Shown piece after piece: positions 10,190 through 19,333 of a stretch of 64,000 bases of DNA. The stretch covers positions 1 to 64,000 of the forward strand of contig JANQRK010000057.1 of NCBI GenBank assembly GCA_028284585.1, in the 5' to 3' direction. The position numbers were made by a program, and so were the translations under genes. The notes under the pieces were generated by a model. That model saw only the letters and a list, made by a program, of their open reading frames with translations, was not told the origin of the DNA and searched no databases. The stretch comes from Chromatiales bacterium (GTDB lineage Bacteria > Pseudomonadota > Gammaproteobacteria > Chromatiales > Chromatiaceae). Positions within the stretch are counted from its first letter, which is position 1. Each line of letters opens with the position of its first letter.

Positions 10190-11362
10190 CTACTGATTGA
10201 TAACGTCGAGTATCAGACCTTCATATTTTTCTACTCGATGATCCCAGCTATTCTCCTTGGCAAACGCCTTCCGCGAACTCGCCAGGCTTGGGGCTCTCTC
10301 AGAGATCGACGCACCAAGTTTCTGTTCCCATTCCTCAGGGGAATCCGCAAAGTAAACCAAGTCACCACATTCTTGCTGCACGACCGGGAGAATAGAAGAA
10401 ACAACAGGTGCGCCAGTAGCCAAATACTCGTTGAGTTTGAGCGGATAAGCGTGTTTCGACCAGCAATCAACACCATCCCTGAAGCACATCAGGTTGACAT
10501 CCATCGACTGAAGAAAGTCTGGGATTTGGTGTCGTCCAACCTCCCCTACAAAATGGACGTTGCTCAAATGCTTGAATTCTTTGTATGCCCTATGTTGCGG
10601 AGATGTCGCAATTTCTTTCTCGTTCACCGGACCGATGAACACGAATTGCCAGGCGCTGTTCTTTTTCGCAACCGATAACAAAGGACCAAAATCGATCTTC
10701 CTATTAATGGCGCCCAAGTATCCAATTCGGGGAGATCGTATGTTTCTCAACACTTCAGGTTTAGTGAAGGAATCTTCCGCTGAACTGATCGACTCATAGT
10801 CTCCGGAATTGTGAACAACATGACCCTTGTGCTCGTAGCCTTTCGCAATACTTTCGAGCTGATACTGACTGGAAGCGGTGATGAGGTTTGCTCGTGTTAA
10901 TACATTCTTTAACTGAATCCTGAATTTTTCCGAATTATATCCAATCTTGTCATAAAGATCGTAGATGTGCAGTGTAGTGAAAGTGGGGTTGAGCTTTTCT
11001 ATGAATGGATCAAAGTCCGGGTCGAAGCAAATTACCATAAAATCATCATGTGCACCGATACCCGAGATTTTCTTCAATTCCCTGCAATGTCTGTCGATGG
11101 AATAGTTATCAAGGAAGTTAAACCTCAAACTCCTCGGAATACATATCCCGGGTATATAGTGTCTGACGTTGTCTTTCTTTTCTGTTGTACGTGAGCAACC
11201 GTTTTGCTGGAGATGTTTCAAGAAATCCCAGGTAAAGGGCACGCCATTGGAGTAAGTAATCGCCCAGCCATGCTCACCTAATCTAGAGAGAATATGCTGC
11301 CGGCTCATCCAGCGAGAATTCCAGGGAGTGTGCGCGAGAGCAATTATTGGTACTTTTTTCAT
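10190..11362 (-). CDS. Glycosyltransferase (GT4/GT1-like), low-GC gene
   Basis: The 390-residue protein shows the two-domain GT-B pattern. Its N-terminus, IIALAHTPWNSRWMSRQHIL, is a typical acceptor-side Rossmann start. The donor-side half contains PRIGYLGAINRKIDF, FVFIGPVNEKE and the nucleotide-sugar-binding stretch YPLKLNEYLATGAPVVSS. It probably adds a sugar to a lipid-linked exopolysaccharide precursor at the cytoplasmic face of the membrane; donor and acceptor are unknown. The base composition is visibly more AT-rich than its neighbours, suggesting recent transfer. It lies at the outer edge of the exopolysaccharide region, with no close partner on its strand. Confidence 0.85.
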   Translation of the reverse strand: MKKVPIIALAHTPWNSRWMSRQHILSRLGEHGWAITYSNGVPFTWDFLKHLQQNGCSRTTEKKDNVRHYIPGICIPRSLRFNFLDNYSIDRHCRELKKISGIGAHDDFMVICFDPDFDPFIEKLNPTFTTLHIYDLYDKIGYNSEKFRIQLKNVLTRANLITASSQYQLESIAKGYEHKGHVVHNSGDYESISSAEDSFTKPEVLRNIRSPRIGYLGAINRKIDFGPLLSVAKKNSAWQFVFIGPVNEKEIATSPQHRAYKEFKHLSNVHFVGEVGRHQIPDFLQSMDVNLMCFRDGVDCWSKHAYPLKLNEYLATGAPVVSSILPVVQQECGDLVYFADSPEEWEQKLGASISERAPSLASSRKAFAKENSWDHRVEKYEGLILDVINQ

Positions 11363-11833
11363 TTTTTTGCGAGTTTCGGATTGATAGTGTCAAAACTCTC
11401 TGGTACCTGATGGTCGACTGTGATCCTGGCCAAAACTCATACTGCCGAGCAGACGGCTTTTCTCTCCATCTCCTTGAGAAGTTCATGTCCTTGCAACTGC
11501 CAGCCTTCCAATGCAGGACGTAGACACGCCTCATCCGGACCGTTACTAGCATTAAGTCAAGCAACCCAGCAACGGGGTTCGCCTGGCACATCCCATCCTC
11601 GAGCAACCACTCTATTAGGATTGATTGTCGCAACAAGGTTAGCGCCTGGTCGATTGTATTCCCGACCAGAACCGTAGCGCCTCTCGGCCCCTTGCCACCA
11701 TCGCCGGCCATCTTCGAACAGTGTCGTGACTTGGCGTTTACGGTCTTGTTACCGACCTGGGCGACATTCCTCTAGCTTGGCACGAGCTGCTATTGTCAAA
11801 CAAATCGCGAAGCAATTGTTGGTTCAGACATGA
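11363..11833. other. Intergenic region without a supported gene
   Basis: Two opposing ORFs of 85 and 142 codons cross this ~470 bp stretch, but neither shows family motifs, a ribosome binding site or a plausible start, and the 142-codon one overlaps the glycosyltransferase 3' end. The composition shifts from AT-rich to GC-rich here, so it may mark the junction of the transferred glycosyltransferase. Confidence 0.4.
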
Positions 11834-12769
11834 TCAGGATATTCGTCGAATCCACTGCTTAAGACGCTTTTTCAACCCAAATCGATCGAGCAGACGGACG
11901 ATTGATAGGGATACCTTCTCGATGCTGCGGTGTGCAAGAAGCAAGGCTCGATTCTTCAATGTGGGCCTCAGGATCAGCTGCAGGCTACAGGGGACCTGAT
12001 GGGTCCCAAAGAACCGTTTGTGCTCGGAGTCGCCTTCGGTGAAATCGAATGCGCTAAAACGTTGCTCGGAAAAAAGTTGTTGCATCGCCAACCACTGCAG
12101 CACGGTACCGGGCGATAGCTTGGCGAATTCGGGCACAAATCCCAGGTATGCATACTCGATAATTCCGTCGCGAATTGGACAATAGAGATATGACACCGGC
12201 GCGCCTTTGGCGAACAGCAGAAAAGCCCTGACGTTGTCTTGTGCTGCAGCGGCCGCAGACCTGCGGTGAAAGTCGGCATCGGTGGGCAAACCGCAATCGA
12301 GCAAGCGTTCTTGATAACTGGCAGCAGAAACCGGTCGGGCGAGCTCGAAGAAGGTCTCGACCTCCGCCGGGGTTCGGTAACTGCGGAAATCTAGCCCTCC
12401 CGCCTGTTGCCCAAATTTTTTGACCTTGCGCTTTATCCCAGAGCGTGTCTTGCTGGAGAACTTCGCCTGATAGACGTCGAAATCACCCGACATATCGATA
12501 TAGCTTCGGGAATAGGATTTAAGACAGTAGACCAGCCAGCCGTCCTCGCGACGGCATGAATGCGCCGCACAAGCCTGAGGAATGTTTGAGAGAAGGTAAC
12601 CTGCAGAGGTGGCCGATAGTCGAGGCAGTGAAGACTGCGCACTCGCCTCGCGGATCTCCGGTAATGAATAGACTCGACGTAGAACAGGCAGCACAGAGCT
12701 GGCCAGCACGATCTCACCCAGGTGCAGTTTGAACTCATACTCAAAGTCGTCCCAGTTGGGATCGTTCAT
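11834..12769 (-). CDS. FemAB/CelD-like GNAT-fold acyltransferase (polysaccharide-associated)
   Basis: This 311-residue protein has the Acetyltransf_6/CelD-BcsL pattern: a basic segment TRSGIKRKVKKFG (~105-120), a central PVSYLYCPIRDGIIEYAYLGF strand pair, SPGTVLQWLAMQQLF, and FDFTEGDSEHKRFFGT near the end of the fold. Such proteins, common in exosortase-associated exopolysaccharide clusters, are thought to transfer acyl or aminoacyl groups to surface polymers. The ATG overlaps the stop of the deacetylase gene (TGATG), indicating coupled translation. The C-terminal ~40 residues are basic and probably membrane-proximal. Confidence 0.8.
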   Translation of the reverse strand: MNDPNWDDFEYEFKLHLGEIVLASSVLPVLRRVYSLPEIREASAQSSLPRLSATSAGYLLSNIPQACAAHSCRREDGWLVYCLKSYSRSYIDMSGDFDVYQAKFSSKTRSGIKRKVKKFGQQAGGLDFRSYRTPAEVETFFELARPVSAASYQERLLDCGLPTDADFHRRSAAAAAQDNVRAFLLFAKGAPVSYLYCPIRDGIIEYAYLGFVPEFAKLSPGTVLQWLAMQQLFSEQRFSAFDFTEGDSEHKRFFGTHQVPCSLQLILRPTLKNRALLLAHRSIEKVSLSIVRLLDRFGLKKRLKQWIRRIS

Positions 12770-13851
12770 CAGGTAAGCCGTCGTAGACCTTGTTCCACAT
12801 AGCGGGTGATGGTTGCCGCTTTGCTGACTGATGGCAGCTCGAGGCCGCTGGGCTCAGGCACCGGCGGTAAATCGCCAAAGCCAGCAGTCGGAAAAATGGC
12901 GCGATTTTGAGCCAAGAATCGACACAGTTTGTCGAAACGTCTCACCACAAAGGAATCGGGCCGACTGCTATTGGGCACCATGAGTTCGAAGTTGTGCGAG
13001 AGCAAAACGAAGCTCGACCAGCCACTTCGCTCAGCGGCCTGCATTGCTTCAATCAGTTCACGGGCACTACAGGCCCCAATTTGGGCATGCCGCGGTTGCT
13101 GGAAGCCGTCTCTAAAACTGCTCATCGGCAGCAAGGTCAGGTCGCCAACCCGAAACGGCTCACAGTAGCCCGCCATGTCCGCAACTATGCCGCCCGGCTG
13201 AGACACCGGCATTTCCGGATTAATGCTGCTGTCGAAGCTCAGTTGGTTGGCGGCCACTGCCGCAAAGGTGTCTTGATTGCACGCAAAACTCCCTGAGCGG
13301 AAGGCTATCGGGCGGGCTGCACCGGCTTCCTGGATAAGCTTGAGGCCATGTTCGATCAGTTGGCATTGTTCGTCGGCGGAATAGTCGCTCAGAAGCTGGC
13401 GTTTTCCTGCACCCCCGGCCAACAGCGGCGGGTCCGCCTCATCGGTCCACTCCGGGTGCAGGTGTAGCTGAATCTCCTGCCCTGCGTCTTGAATGAGATT
13501 GATGATCGTCGCCAAAGGTTCTAGACCGAAGCGCGCTGCAAAGAGCGGCTCAACGAAGAAGACACCGCGCAGCCCACTCTTGTCGAGGACCTCAAGTGTT
13601 TTCGGCAGGGCATACTGACCTTTTGCTGATCGACCGAACACGTAGCGCTCGAAGCTTGTTGGGAAATCTGCGTCCAAAGTGGACCAGCTCTTGCACCACA
13701 CCTCCACGTCAAAGGTGAGAAATACATTCACTGGTTTGGCCTCTGAACCGATGACGAGTCTACTTCTCGCTTCACATTCGTCATGGAGATAATGATACGC
13801 ACGTGGGCCGCTAGGCGGAAACACTCTGCAAACGAGTGCTTGTGTGGGCAT
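12769..13851 (-). CDS. Polysaccharide deacetylase (NodB-like)
   Basis: The protein has up to 360 residues and the NodB signature FLTFDVEVWC, whose first Asp would be the catalytic base. It also has metal-ligand candidates in QLHLHPEW (HxHxEW context), the FRSGSFACN stretch and the closing LLSHNFELM motif. Family members remove N- or O-acetyl groups from polysaccharide, and this type is frequent in exosortase/PEP-CTERM polysaccharide loci. The start at 13851 gives ~40 residues before the catalytic strand; a GTG closer to VNVFLTFD is also possible. It is translationally coupled to the FemAB-like gene that follows. Confidence 0.86.
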   Translation of the reverse strand: MPTQALVCRVFPPSGPRAYHYLHDECEARSRLVIGSEAKPVNVFLTFDVEVWCKSWSTLDADFPTSFERYVFGRSAKGQYALPKTLEVLDKSGLRGVFFVEPLFAARFGLEPLATIINLIQDAGQEIQLHLHPEWTDEADPPLLAGGAGKRQLLSDYSADEQCQLIEHGLKLIQEAGAARPIAFRSGSFACNQDTFAAVAANQLSFDSSINPEMPVSQPGGIVADMAGYCEPFRVGDLTLLPMSSFRDGFQQPRHAQIGACSARELIEAMQAAERSGWSSFVLLSHNFELMVPNSSRPDSFVVRRFDKLCRFLAQNRAIFPTAGFGDLPPVPEPSGLELPSVSKAATITRYVEQGLRRLT

Positions 13852-14010
13852 TCTTGCACATCAATATCGCCTGTGGCCATTTTCTGCTAGCGTCATAACG
13901 CCAAGCCCGATGACCGACAGATGCATCATGTTGCGTGCGGCAGAACGCAGCCTACTAGCAATAAGCTGCATCGAGATAGCGTGGTGTCCGCATCGCTGCC
14001 GTGTCTCTGG

Positions 14011-14649
14011 CTAGCCACGTCGTGCGCAGAAACCGATTAATGGAAACCCCGCAGGTCGCCGCCATCGAGCAACCAAAGAACTGCATACCACAAAGAGGTC
14101 CATTCTCCCGACCAACTGCATTCCCCCTTTGGTCATTCCCCTTTGTGATGCCGCGTTGTCCGGATTGGTCTCCGCGAGGATGGTACGGTATCCGTTCTCT
14201 CTCGCCAGGGCCGCGCGGGCCCTCACGGACCTCGGCTGCGCCCCCTTACCGCGATAGCCAGGCACGGTAAACGCATTGCCAATCAGCGCCGTTTTGCTGT
14301 CGATTCCTAGGATACATGCCGTTTTGTTCCTTAAGAAAAGGTAACCATAGTGTGCAACTTCCTGCTCGAACTCAATCACGAAGCCAAGGATCCGATGCCG
14401 ACGAATATCCTCTACGTATTCTGCATTCTCGTGCGAAACGGAAAGTAGTGCCTCTATAAGCGCCTGTTTTTCGATCACGTTGTGGGCGCTCAACACATGA
14501 AATGCTTCTCCTGGCAAGGGCTCTGGCATGACGGCATCTTCGCAATCGCGTGAGAACAGCACATAGGCGCGGCTGCGAAACAGCGCGGAGAGCAGGCGTT
14601 TCGTGAACTGGCGAAATCCAAGCAGCCTCAGCCTGTCGATTAGTTGCAT
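14011..14649 (-). CDS. GNAT-family N-acetyltransferase
   Basis: The 212-residue protein carries the acetyl-CoA-binding GNAT loop in the form VPGYRGKGAQP (~138-148), followed by GYRTILAETNPDNAASQRGMTKGGMQLVG, the usual motif B end with Asn and Arg. Its N-terminal ~50 residues are basic and outside the conserved fold. The substrate is unknown; the position between an ATP-grasp gene and a deacetylase suggests acylation of a cell-surface precursor. The gene is separated by ~145 bp from the ATP-grasp gene and ~160 bp from the deacetylase, so it may have its own promoter. Confidence 0.75.
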   Translation of the reverse strand: MQLIDRLRLLGFRQFTKRLLSALFRSRAYVLFSRDCEDAVMPEPLPGEAFHVLSAHNVIEKQALIEALLSVSHENAEYVEDIRRHRILGFVIEFEQEVAHYGYLFLRNKTACILGIDSKTALIGNAFTVPGYRGKGAQPRSVRARAALARENGYRTILAETNPDNAASQRGMTKGGMQLVGRMDLFVVCSSLVARWRRPAGFPLIGFCARRG

Positions 14650-14795
14650 GGCATTTCCTTAGCGTGAGTTGAGTGTCCGGGCCAAAATTCGTAATCACTT
14701 TGGCGCTCGCGACAATGATGCCATCTTGCACTTGCCGACCAGAAATCGGGAGCTTACCGTCGCTCAGATCGCTAAAGAAACCCTTTGGTGAGGAG

Positions 14796-15854
14796 CTACT
14801 TCAGCCTAGCGATCGCAGCTAGATTCTCCTTGGTCGGCAAAGGGTCCCAGGTCACATTTCCTTCCACTAGGGCAATCCCATCTGGCGATATAGCGACATC
14901 CCAACCAACAGTACGCAGCGGCACGAAACATGCCGCCGCACGCTTCGCGATCTCAAACATCTGCAGGCCATGGGGTACCGAAAATCCAGGCATATCCATA
15001 CCGGTCGATGGATGTGTCGAAGTCTCCACCAGCCCATGGCCATCTGGGGCCACGCCGAGTACATAGCGGACGGCCGCAGTGTCGAGATCTATAGTCGCCA
15101 CGAAATTCCCGGCTGCGCCGAAGTTGAAGTTGTCAAAGGCCTCGCCAGAACCAATGATGCGCAGCCACGCGAAAATCACCTGAGCTGTTCCGCTATCGTC
15201 GATCCAAGTAACCACACGGGCCGTCTGAAGATTGCTGGATCCAGACAGTGCTACGATGTCTGGATGGGCGTGCAAGCGCTCCTGCATCATCCAGTGCGAG
15301 TAATCTGATGCCTGCATCTCAGCCAAGATGCCCGCAGTGTCGGTATGTTGATCGGCATGTGTTTTAAACCCACCGTTACTCCTCTCCAGCAGCATCACGG
15401 ACTCGCCGTGGACACCGTCGATGGGTTTGATCACAAACTCTGATACATCAAGGTTGGCCAGCAAATCCTGCCACCCAGCATCGTCATTCACCACTGGGAT
15501 TTCTCCTGGCCAATCGCCTCGGTCGCTTCTTATCCCTAAGATGCGCGGCGTGGGCAGGTCGTTATCGATGCATTGCTGATAAAAGACCAACTTGTCTTCC
15601 GTCAACGAGAAGTAGGCACGCGGATTGACGGCGGATTGCCGGGCCAGCATCGCCTCTTTACTGACGCAGCGATCCAGATCAGCAGGACTGAGCGCTGGAT
15701 CCAGCAGCCCTAGCATGAAGACCTCGTTAGGCGAGTAGCGACGAGGTCCAGTCAATTCGTAGAAGCGACGTGCCGTCGTCAACCAATCGCTGCCGAACCT
15801 CCGACGGGCATTACGCAGCTGATTGAGATACGACAACTTTCTTGCGATCGACAT
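14796..15854 (-). CDS. Sugar-transfer-associated ATP-grasp protein
   Basis: This ~352-residue protein matches the ATP-grasp family found in exopolysaccharide clusters. It has an N-terminal helical part (MSIARKLSYLNQLRNARRRF), an ATP-binding lysine region EFVIKPIDGVHGESVM (~190-205), and a C-terminal metal/ATP site ALVEGNVTWDP. Such enzymes ligate a carboxylate to an amine using ATP, probably decorating the polymer. ATG 15854 is chosen because the family start resembles it; an upstream GTG at 15878 would add eight residues. It is transcribed away from the sugar-transferase operon. Confidence 0.83.
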   Translation of the reverse strand: MSIARKLSYLNQLRNARRRFGSDWLTTARRFYELTGPRRYSPNEVFMLGLLDPALSPADLDRCVSKEAMLARQSAVNPRAYFSLTEDKLVFYQQCIDNDLPTPRILGIRSDRGDWPGEIPVVNDDAGWQDLLANLDVSEFVIKPIDGVHGESVMLLERSNGGFKTHADQHTDTAGILAEMQASDYSHWMMQERLHAHPDIVALSGSSNLQTARVVTWIDDSGTAQVIFAWLRIIGSGEAFDNFNFGAAGNFVATIDLDTAAVRYVLGVAPDGHGLVETSTHPSTGMDMPGFSVPHGLQMFEIAKRAAACFVPLRTVGWDVAISPDGIALVEGNVTWDPLPTKENLAAIARLK

Positions 15855-16262
15855 GTAGCGGCCCGTCTGTTGTTGCACGCTGAGAATCAGCGAAGGTTTG
15901 GCTCACCAGAGCATACTGCGAACCACGCAGCGCGCAAGGCCGATCCACCCGTAGCCCCGGCAATCAAGCAGCAGGTCTATATAGACGGGGCCCGAGTGGA
16001 TGTCGGTGAAACCCGCTACCCTCGGTACCCAATAGCTTCTCAGCATCACCCATCGGTTTTTTTGAAATCTCGTACCGCCTCGGTCGGGAGGTTGGCTGGA
16101 TGTTATAGTGCCCTGCCATTTTAAAATGGTTTTTTTTGGGTGCTTGAGAGGTTTCGAGTCTGGAGGCCTGCGCGTTTTATCTGCATCGGGCGATGCCGCT
16201 ATGGTAGGAGGCCACCGCGACGCGCCGTCGGTTCAGGACGTTGATGCTTGTAGGAACCTTGG
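15855..16262. promoter_or_regulatory. Divergent intergenic region upstream of the exopolysaccharide operons
   Basis: This ~400 bp gap separates the minus-strand ATP-grasp gene and the plus-strand sugar-transferase operon and must hold at least one promoter for each. It contains a perfect 14-bp palindrome CCATTTTAAAATGG (16116-16129) directly followed by eight T residues. That could be a weak terminator reading rightward or an AT-rich regulator site. No sigma-54 or sigma-28 type element was found. Confidence 0.45.
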
Positions 16263-17423
16263 ATGAAGTCTGATGGACCCCCGCTGATAGCGCATGTCAT
16301 CTATGCACTGGGTACGGGGGGGCTCGAAAACGGCCTGGTGAACATAATCAACCGGTGTCCACCAGACCGCTATCGGCACGCCGTTATCTGTTTGACGACA
16401 GCGGACCAGTTCGCCGGCCGGATACAGGCCGCAGATGTCCGTATTGTCACACTGGGCAAGCGACCAGGGCACGATCTCAAGGTGTTCTGGCGGCTCTGGA
16501 AGGTATTGCGCGAACTCCGACCCAGCATCATTCACACCCGCAATCTAGCGGCCCTAGAAATGCAGCTTGTGGGGATATTCGTCCCCGGTGCACGCAGGAT
16601 TCATGGCGAGCATGGACGGGACATCTACGACCTGGACGGATCCAACCGCAAATACAGGCTGTTACGGCAGATCTTAGACCCCTTCATTCACCGTTATATC
16701 GCCGTCAGTGAAGATCTGTGCTCTTGGTTGACCCAGACCCTACGCCTAGCCCAGGGGCGTATCCAACAAATCTACAATGGAGTCGACCAGGAGAGGTTTT
16801 CGCCGCGTCCGGACCAACGACCGGCGCTAGCACCCCCTGGTTTTCTGAGGGATGACCAGCTCTTGGTGGGTACCGTAGGCAGATTGGCGGAGGTCAAAGA
16901 TCAGTTTTCGCTACTCGCTGCCGTTCAGATACTGGCGTCGCAACAACCCGAGACCCGGGACAGCGTGCGCTTGGTCCTGGTTGGCGATGGCCCTTTGTTT
17001 TCTCGGCTACAAGACAGTATCAAGGAACTGGGGATAGAAGATCTGGTGTGGATGCCAGGTGATCGGGCCGACATACCGCAATTGTTACGTATGATCGACA
17101 TCTTTGTGCTGCCGTCACTGGCGGAAGGAATTTCCAACACGCTCTTGGAGGCAATGGCCAGCGGACTACCTTTGATTGCGACCCGCACTGGAGGGAATCC
17201 TGAACTGGTCGACGATGGCGACAATGGTTACTTGGTACCTGTTTCGGACCCGCGGGCATTGGCGAACACGATCGCAAAAATGCTCGCCGAGCCAGAGACG
17301 AGGAAAGCAATGGGTTTACGTGGCCGCAAGAAAGTGGCCCGACGATTTAATTGGGCCCGAACGGTAGATAGCTATCTTGCTGTCTACGACGACGTTTTGG
17401 CCCCTGGTCAGAGGGGTAGTTGA
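16263..17423 (+). CDS. Exosortase/PEP-CTERM-associated sugar transferase (TIGR03088-like)
   Basis: The 386-residue GT4-type glycosyltransferase opens with the diagnostic HVIYALGTGGLENGLVN and contains HTRNLAALEMQLVG and ARRIHGEHGRDIYDLDG, blocks characteristic of the sugar transferase linked to exosortase polysaccharide clusters. The donor-binding region shows LVGDGPLF and PSLAEGISNTLLEAMASGLP. It likely adds a sugar to the undecaprenyl-linked repeat unit. It is the first gene of a tightly packed operon; its TGA overlaps a TTG of the amidotransferase ORF. Confidence 0.9.
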   Translation: MKSDGPPLIAHVIYALGTGGLENGLVNIINRCPPDRYRHAVICLTTADQFAGRIQAADVRIVTLGKRPGHDLKVFWRLWKVLRELRPSIIHTRNLAALEMQLVGIFVPGARRIHGEHGRDIYDLDGSNRKYRLLRQILDPFIHRYIAVSEDLCSWLTQTLRLAQGRIQQIYNGVDQERFSPRPDQRPALAPPGFLRDDQLLVGTVGRLAEVKDQFSLLAAVQILASQQPETRDSVRLVLVGDGPLFSRLQDSIKELGIEDLVWMPGDRADIPQLLRMIDIFVLPSLAEGISNTLLEAMASGLPLIATRTGGNPELVDDGDNGYLVPVSDPRALANTIAKMLAEPETRKAMGLRGRKKVARRFNWARTVDSYLAVYDDVLAPGQRGS

Positions 17424-17428
17424 GCGAC

Positions 17429-19333
17429 GTGTGTGGTATTGCCGGGATATTTGATCTTAGTGGCGAGCGGGTATTCGACAAGGCACTGCTTTCTCGCATG
17501 AATCAGAGCCAATTCCATCGGGGTCCCGACGAGGAGGGTACGCACATAGAACCTGGGGTCGCATTGGCCCATCGCCGCCTGTCGATAATCGACTTGTCCT
17601 CCGGGCAGCAACCGATGTTCAGCGCGGATGGGGCTGTCTGCGTCGTCTACAACGGTGAGATCTACAATTTCCGAGAGCTGGCAAAGCAGCTCAGTGATCG
17701 AGGATATCGCTTTCGCACCCACTGTGACACCGAAGTAATCCTCTACGCCTGGCTCGAATGGGGGGAAAACTGCGTTAGCCATTTTCGCGGAATGTTTTCC
17801 TTTGCCCTGTTCGACCGCAAACGCCAGAGCCTCTTCATGGCCAGGGATCGCTTGGGGATAAAGCCCTTATTCTACGCCTTGTTACCGGACGGCCTGATGA
17901 TGTTCGGTTCAGAGCTGAAGGTACTGAAACAGCACCCCCACATGCCGCGCATCGTGAACCCCCAAGCCATAGAAGATTACTTTGCACTGGGCTATGTACC
18001 CGAGCCGAAAACGATCTACAGCGGCGTTGATAAATTGCCTCCGGGGCACAGCATGTTGGTCGAGCGCGGGAAACCGCTACCGCAGCCTCACGAGTATTGG
18101 GACCTCAGCTTCCAGCCCCGGCCGGTGGCCGATGACAACGAGTTGGGCGAACAGCTGATCGAGCGCCTACGGGAGGCCGTCGATATCCGACTGGTTTCAG
18201 AAGTGCCCCTGGGCGCCTTCCTCTCTGGCGGTGTCGATTCCAGCGCCGTCGTTGCGATGATGGCCGGCTTGCAGGACGACCCCGTCAACACCTGCGCCAT
18301 CGGCTTCGATGTCAAACAGTTCGATGAGACCGAGTATGCACAACGGGTCGCGCAGCGCTATGCGACCAACCACTATGAGCAGACGGTGGAAAGTGATGAC
18401 TTCGATCTGCTCGATACACTTGCCAGCCTGTATGACGAGCCCTATGCCGACAGCTCGGCGATTCCCACCTACAGAGTATGCGAGTTGGCAAAACAGCGCG
18501 TCACAGTCGCACTCTCGGGGGACGGTGGCGACGAACAATTTGCTGGCTATCGTCGTTACAGATGGCATATGAACGAGGAGAAACTGCGCTCCCGGGTGCC
18601 TTTGGGATTGCGCAAACCGCTATTTGGCGCACTCGGCGAATTGTACCCCAAGGCCGATTGGGCACCGCGCGTCTTCCGAGCGAAAAGCACGTTTCAGTCT
18701 CTCGCGAGAAATTCGGTCGAGGCCTATATGCACACGGTATCCCATACCACCGAGCAGCAGCGTGCCGCGATGTTTAGCCCGGGCCTGAAGCATGAGCTTC
18801 AGGGCTATCAAGCGATCGAATCACTGCAATACCATGCGGATAGAGCCGAAACCGATGATCCCTTGTCGTTGATACAGTACTTGGACATCAAGACCTACCT
18901 GGTAGGCGACATCCTCACCAAGGTTGATAGAGCCAGTATGGCCCATTCGCTGGAGGTGCGGGTTCCGATGCTCGATCACCATTTTATCGAATGGGCTGCG
19001 TCCATACCCTCGAGCAGGAAACTCAAAGGGCAAGAGGGAAAGTACATCTTGAAGAAGGCCCTGGAACCCTACCTCCCCAAAGATGTGTTGTATCGCCCAA
19101 AGATGGGGTTTGGCGTTCCCTTGGCGAAGTGGTTCAGGGGCCCGCTCAAATCGCGCCTCCGCACCTCGCTTACTCAAGGTGAGCTGGTTGAATCAGGCTT
19201 GTTCAATCCCGCATATCTGGAACAGCTCGTGAATCAGCACCAGTCCGGTCGACGGGATCATAGTACCGTCCTTTGGGCATTGCTGATGTTTGAAGCCACA
19301 ACCAAGGCAGACGGGTTCTCTTTGGCGGCATGA
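17429..19333 (+). CDS. Asparagine-synthase-type amidotransferase, exosortase-associated
   Basis: This protein is ~634 residues. The N-terminal class II glutamine amidotransferase domain reads VCGIAGIF, and the C-terminal synthetase domain has the ATP-pyrophosphatase loop SGGVDSS at 266-272. The family is widespread in exosortase A loci and is thought to amidate or modify the polysaccharide precursor. I choose the GTG at 17429 because it places the nucleophilic Cys at position 2, as the mechanism needs. A TTG at 17420, overlapping the previous stop, would bury it. The stop overlaps the next ATG (ATGA). Confidence 0.92.
   Translation: MCGIAGIFDLSGERVFDKALLSRMNQSQFHRGPDEEGTHIEPGVALAHRRLSIIDLSSGQQPMFSADGAVCVVYNGEIYNFRELAKQLSDRGYRFRTHCDTEVILYAWLEWGENCVSHFRGMFSFALFDRKRQSLFMARDRLGIKPLFYALLPDGLMMFGSELKVLKQHPHMPRIVNPQAIEDYFALGYVPEPKTIYSGVDKLPPGHSMLVERGKPLPQPHEYWDLSFQPRPVADDNELGEQLIERLREAVDIRLVSEVPLGAFLSGGVDSSAVVAMMAGLQDDPVNTCAIGFDVKQFDETEYAQRVAQRYATNHYEQTVESDDFDLLDTLASLYDEPYADSSAIPTYRVCELAKQRVTVALSGDGGDEQFAGYRRYRWHMNEEKLRSRVPLGLRKPLFGALGELYPKADWAPRVFRAKSTFQSLARNSVEAYMHTVSHTTEQQRAAMFSPGLKHELQGYQAIESLQYHADRAETDDPLSLIQYLDIKTYLVGDILTKVDRASMAHSLEVRVPMLDHHFIEWAASIPSSRKLKGQEGKYILKKALEPYLPKDVLYRPKMGFGVPLAKWFRGPLKSRLRTSLTQGELVESGLFNPAYLEQLVNQHQSGRRDHSTVLWALLMFEATTKADGFSLAA

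Noticed and set aside
11283-11711. Minus-strand ORF of 142 codons after the low-GC glycosyltransferase
   Set aside because: It overlaps the glycosyltransferase gene, has no domain and low coding character.
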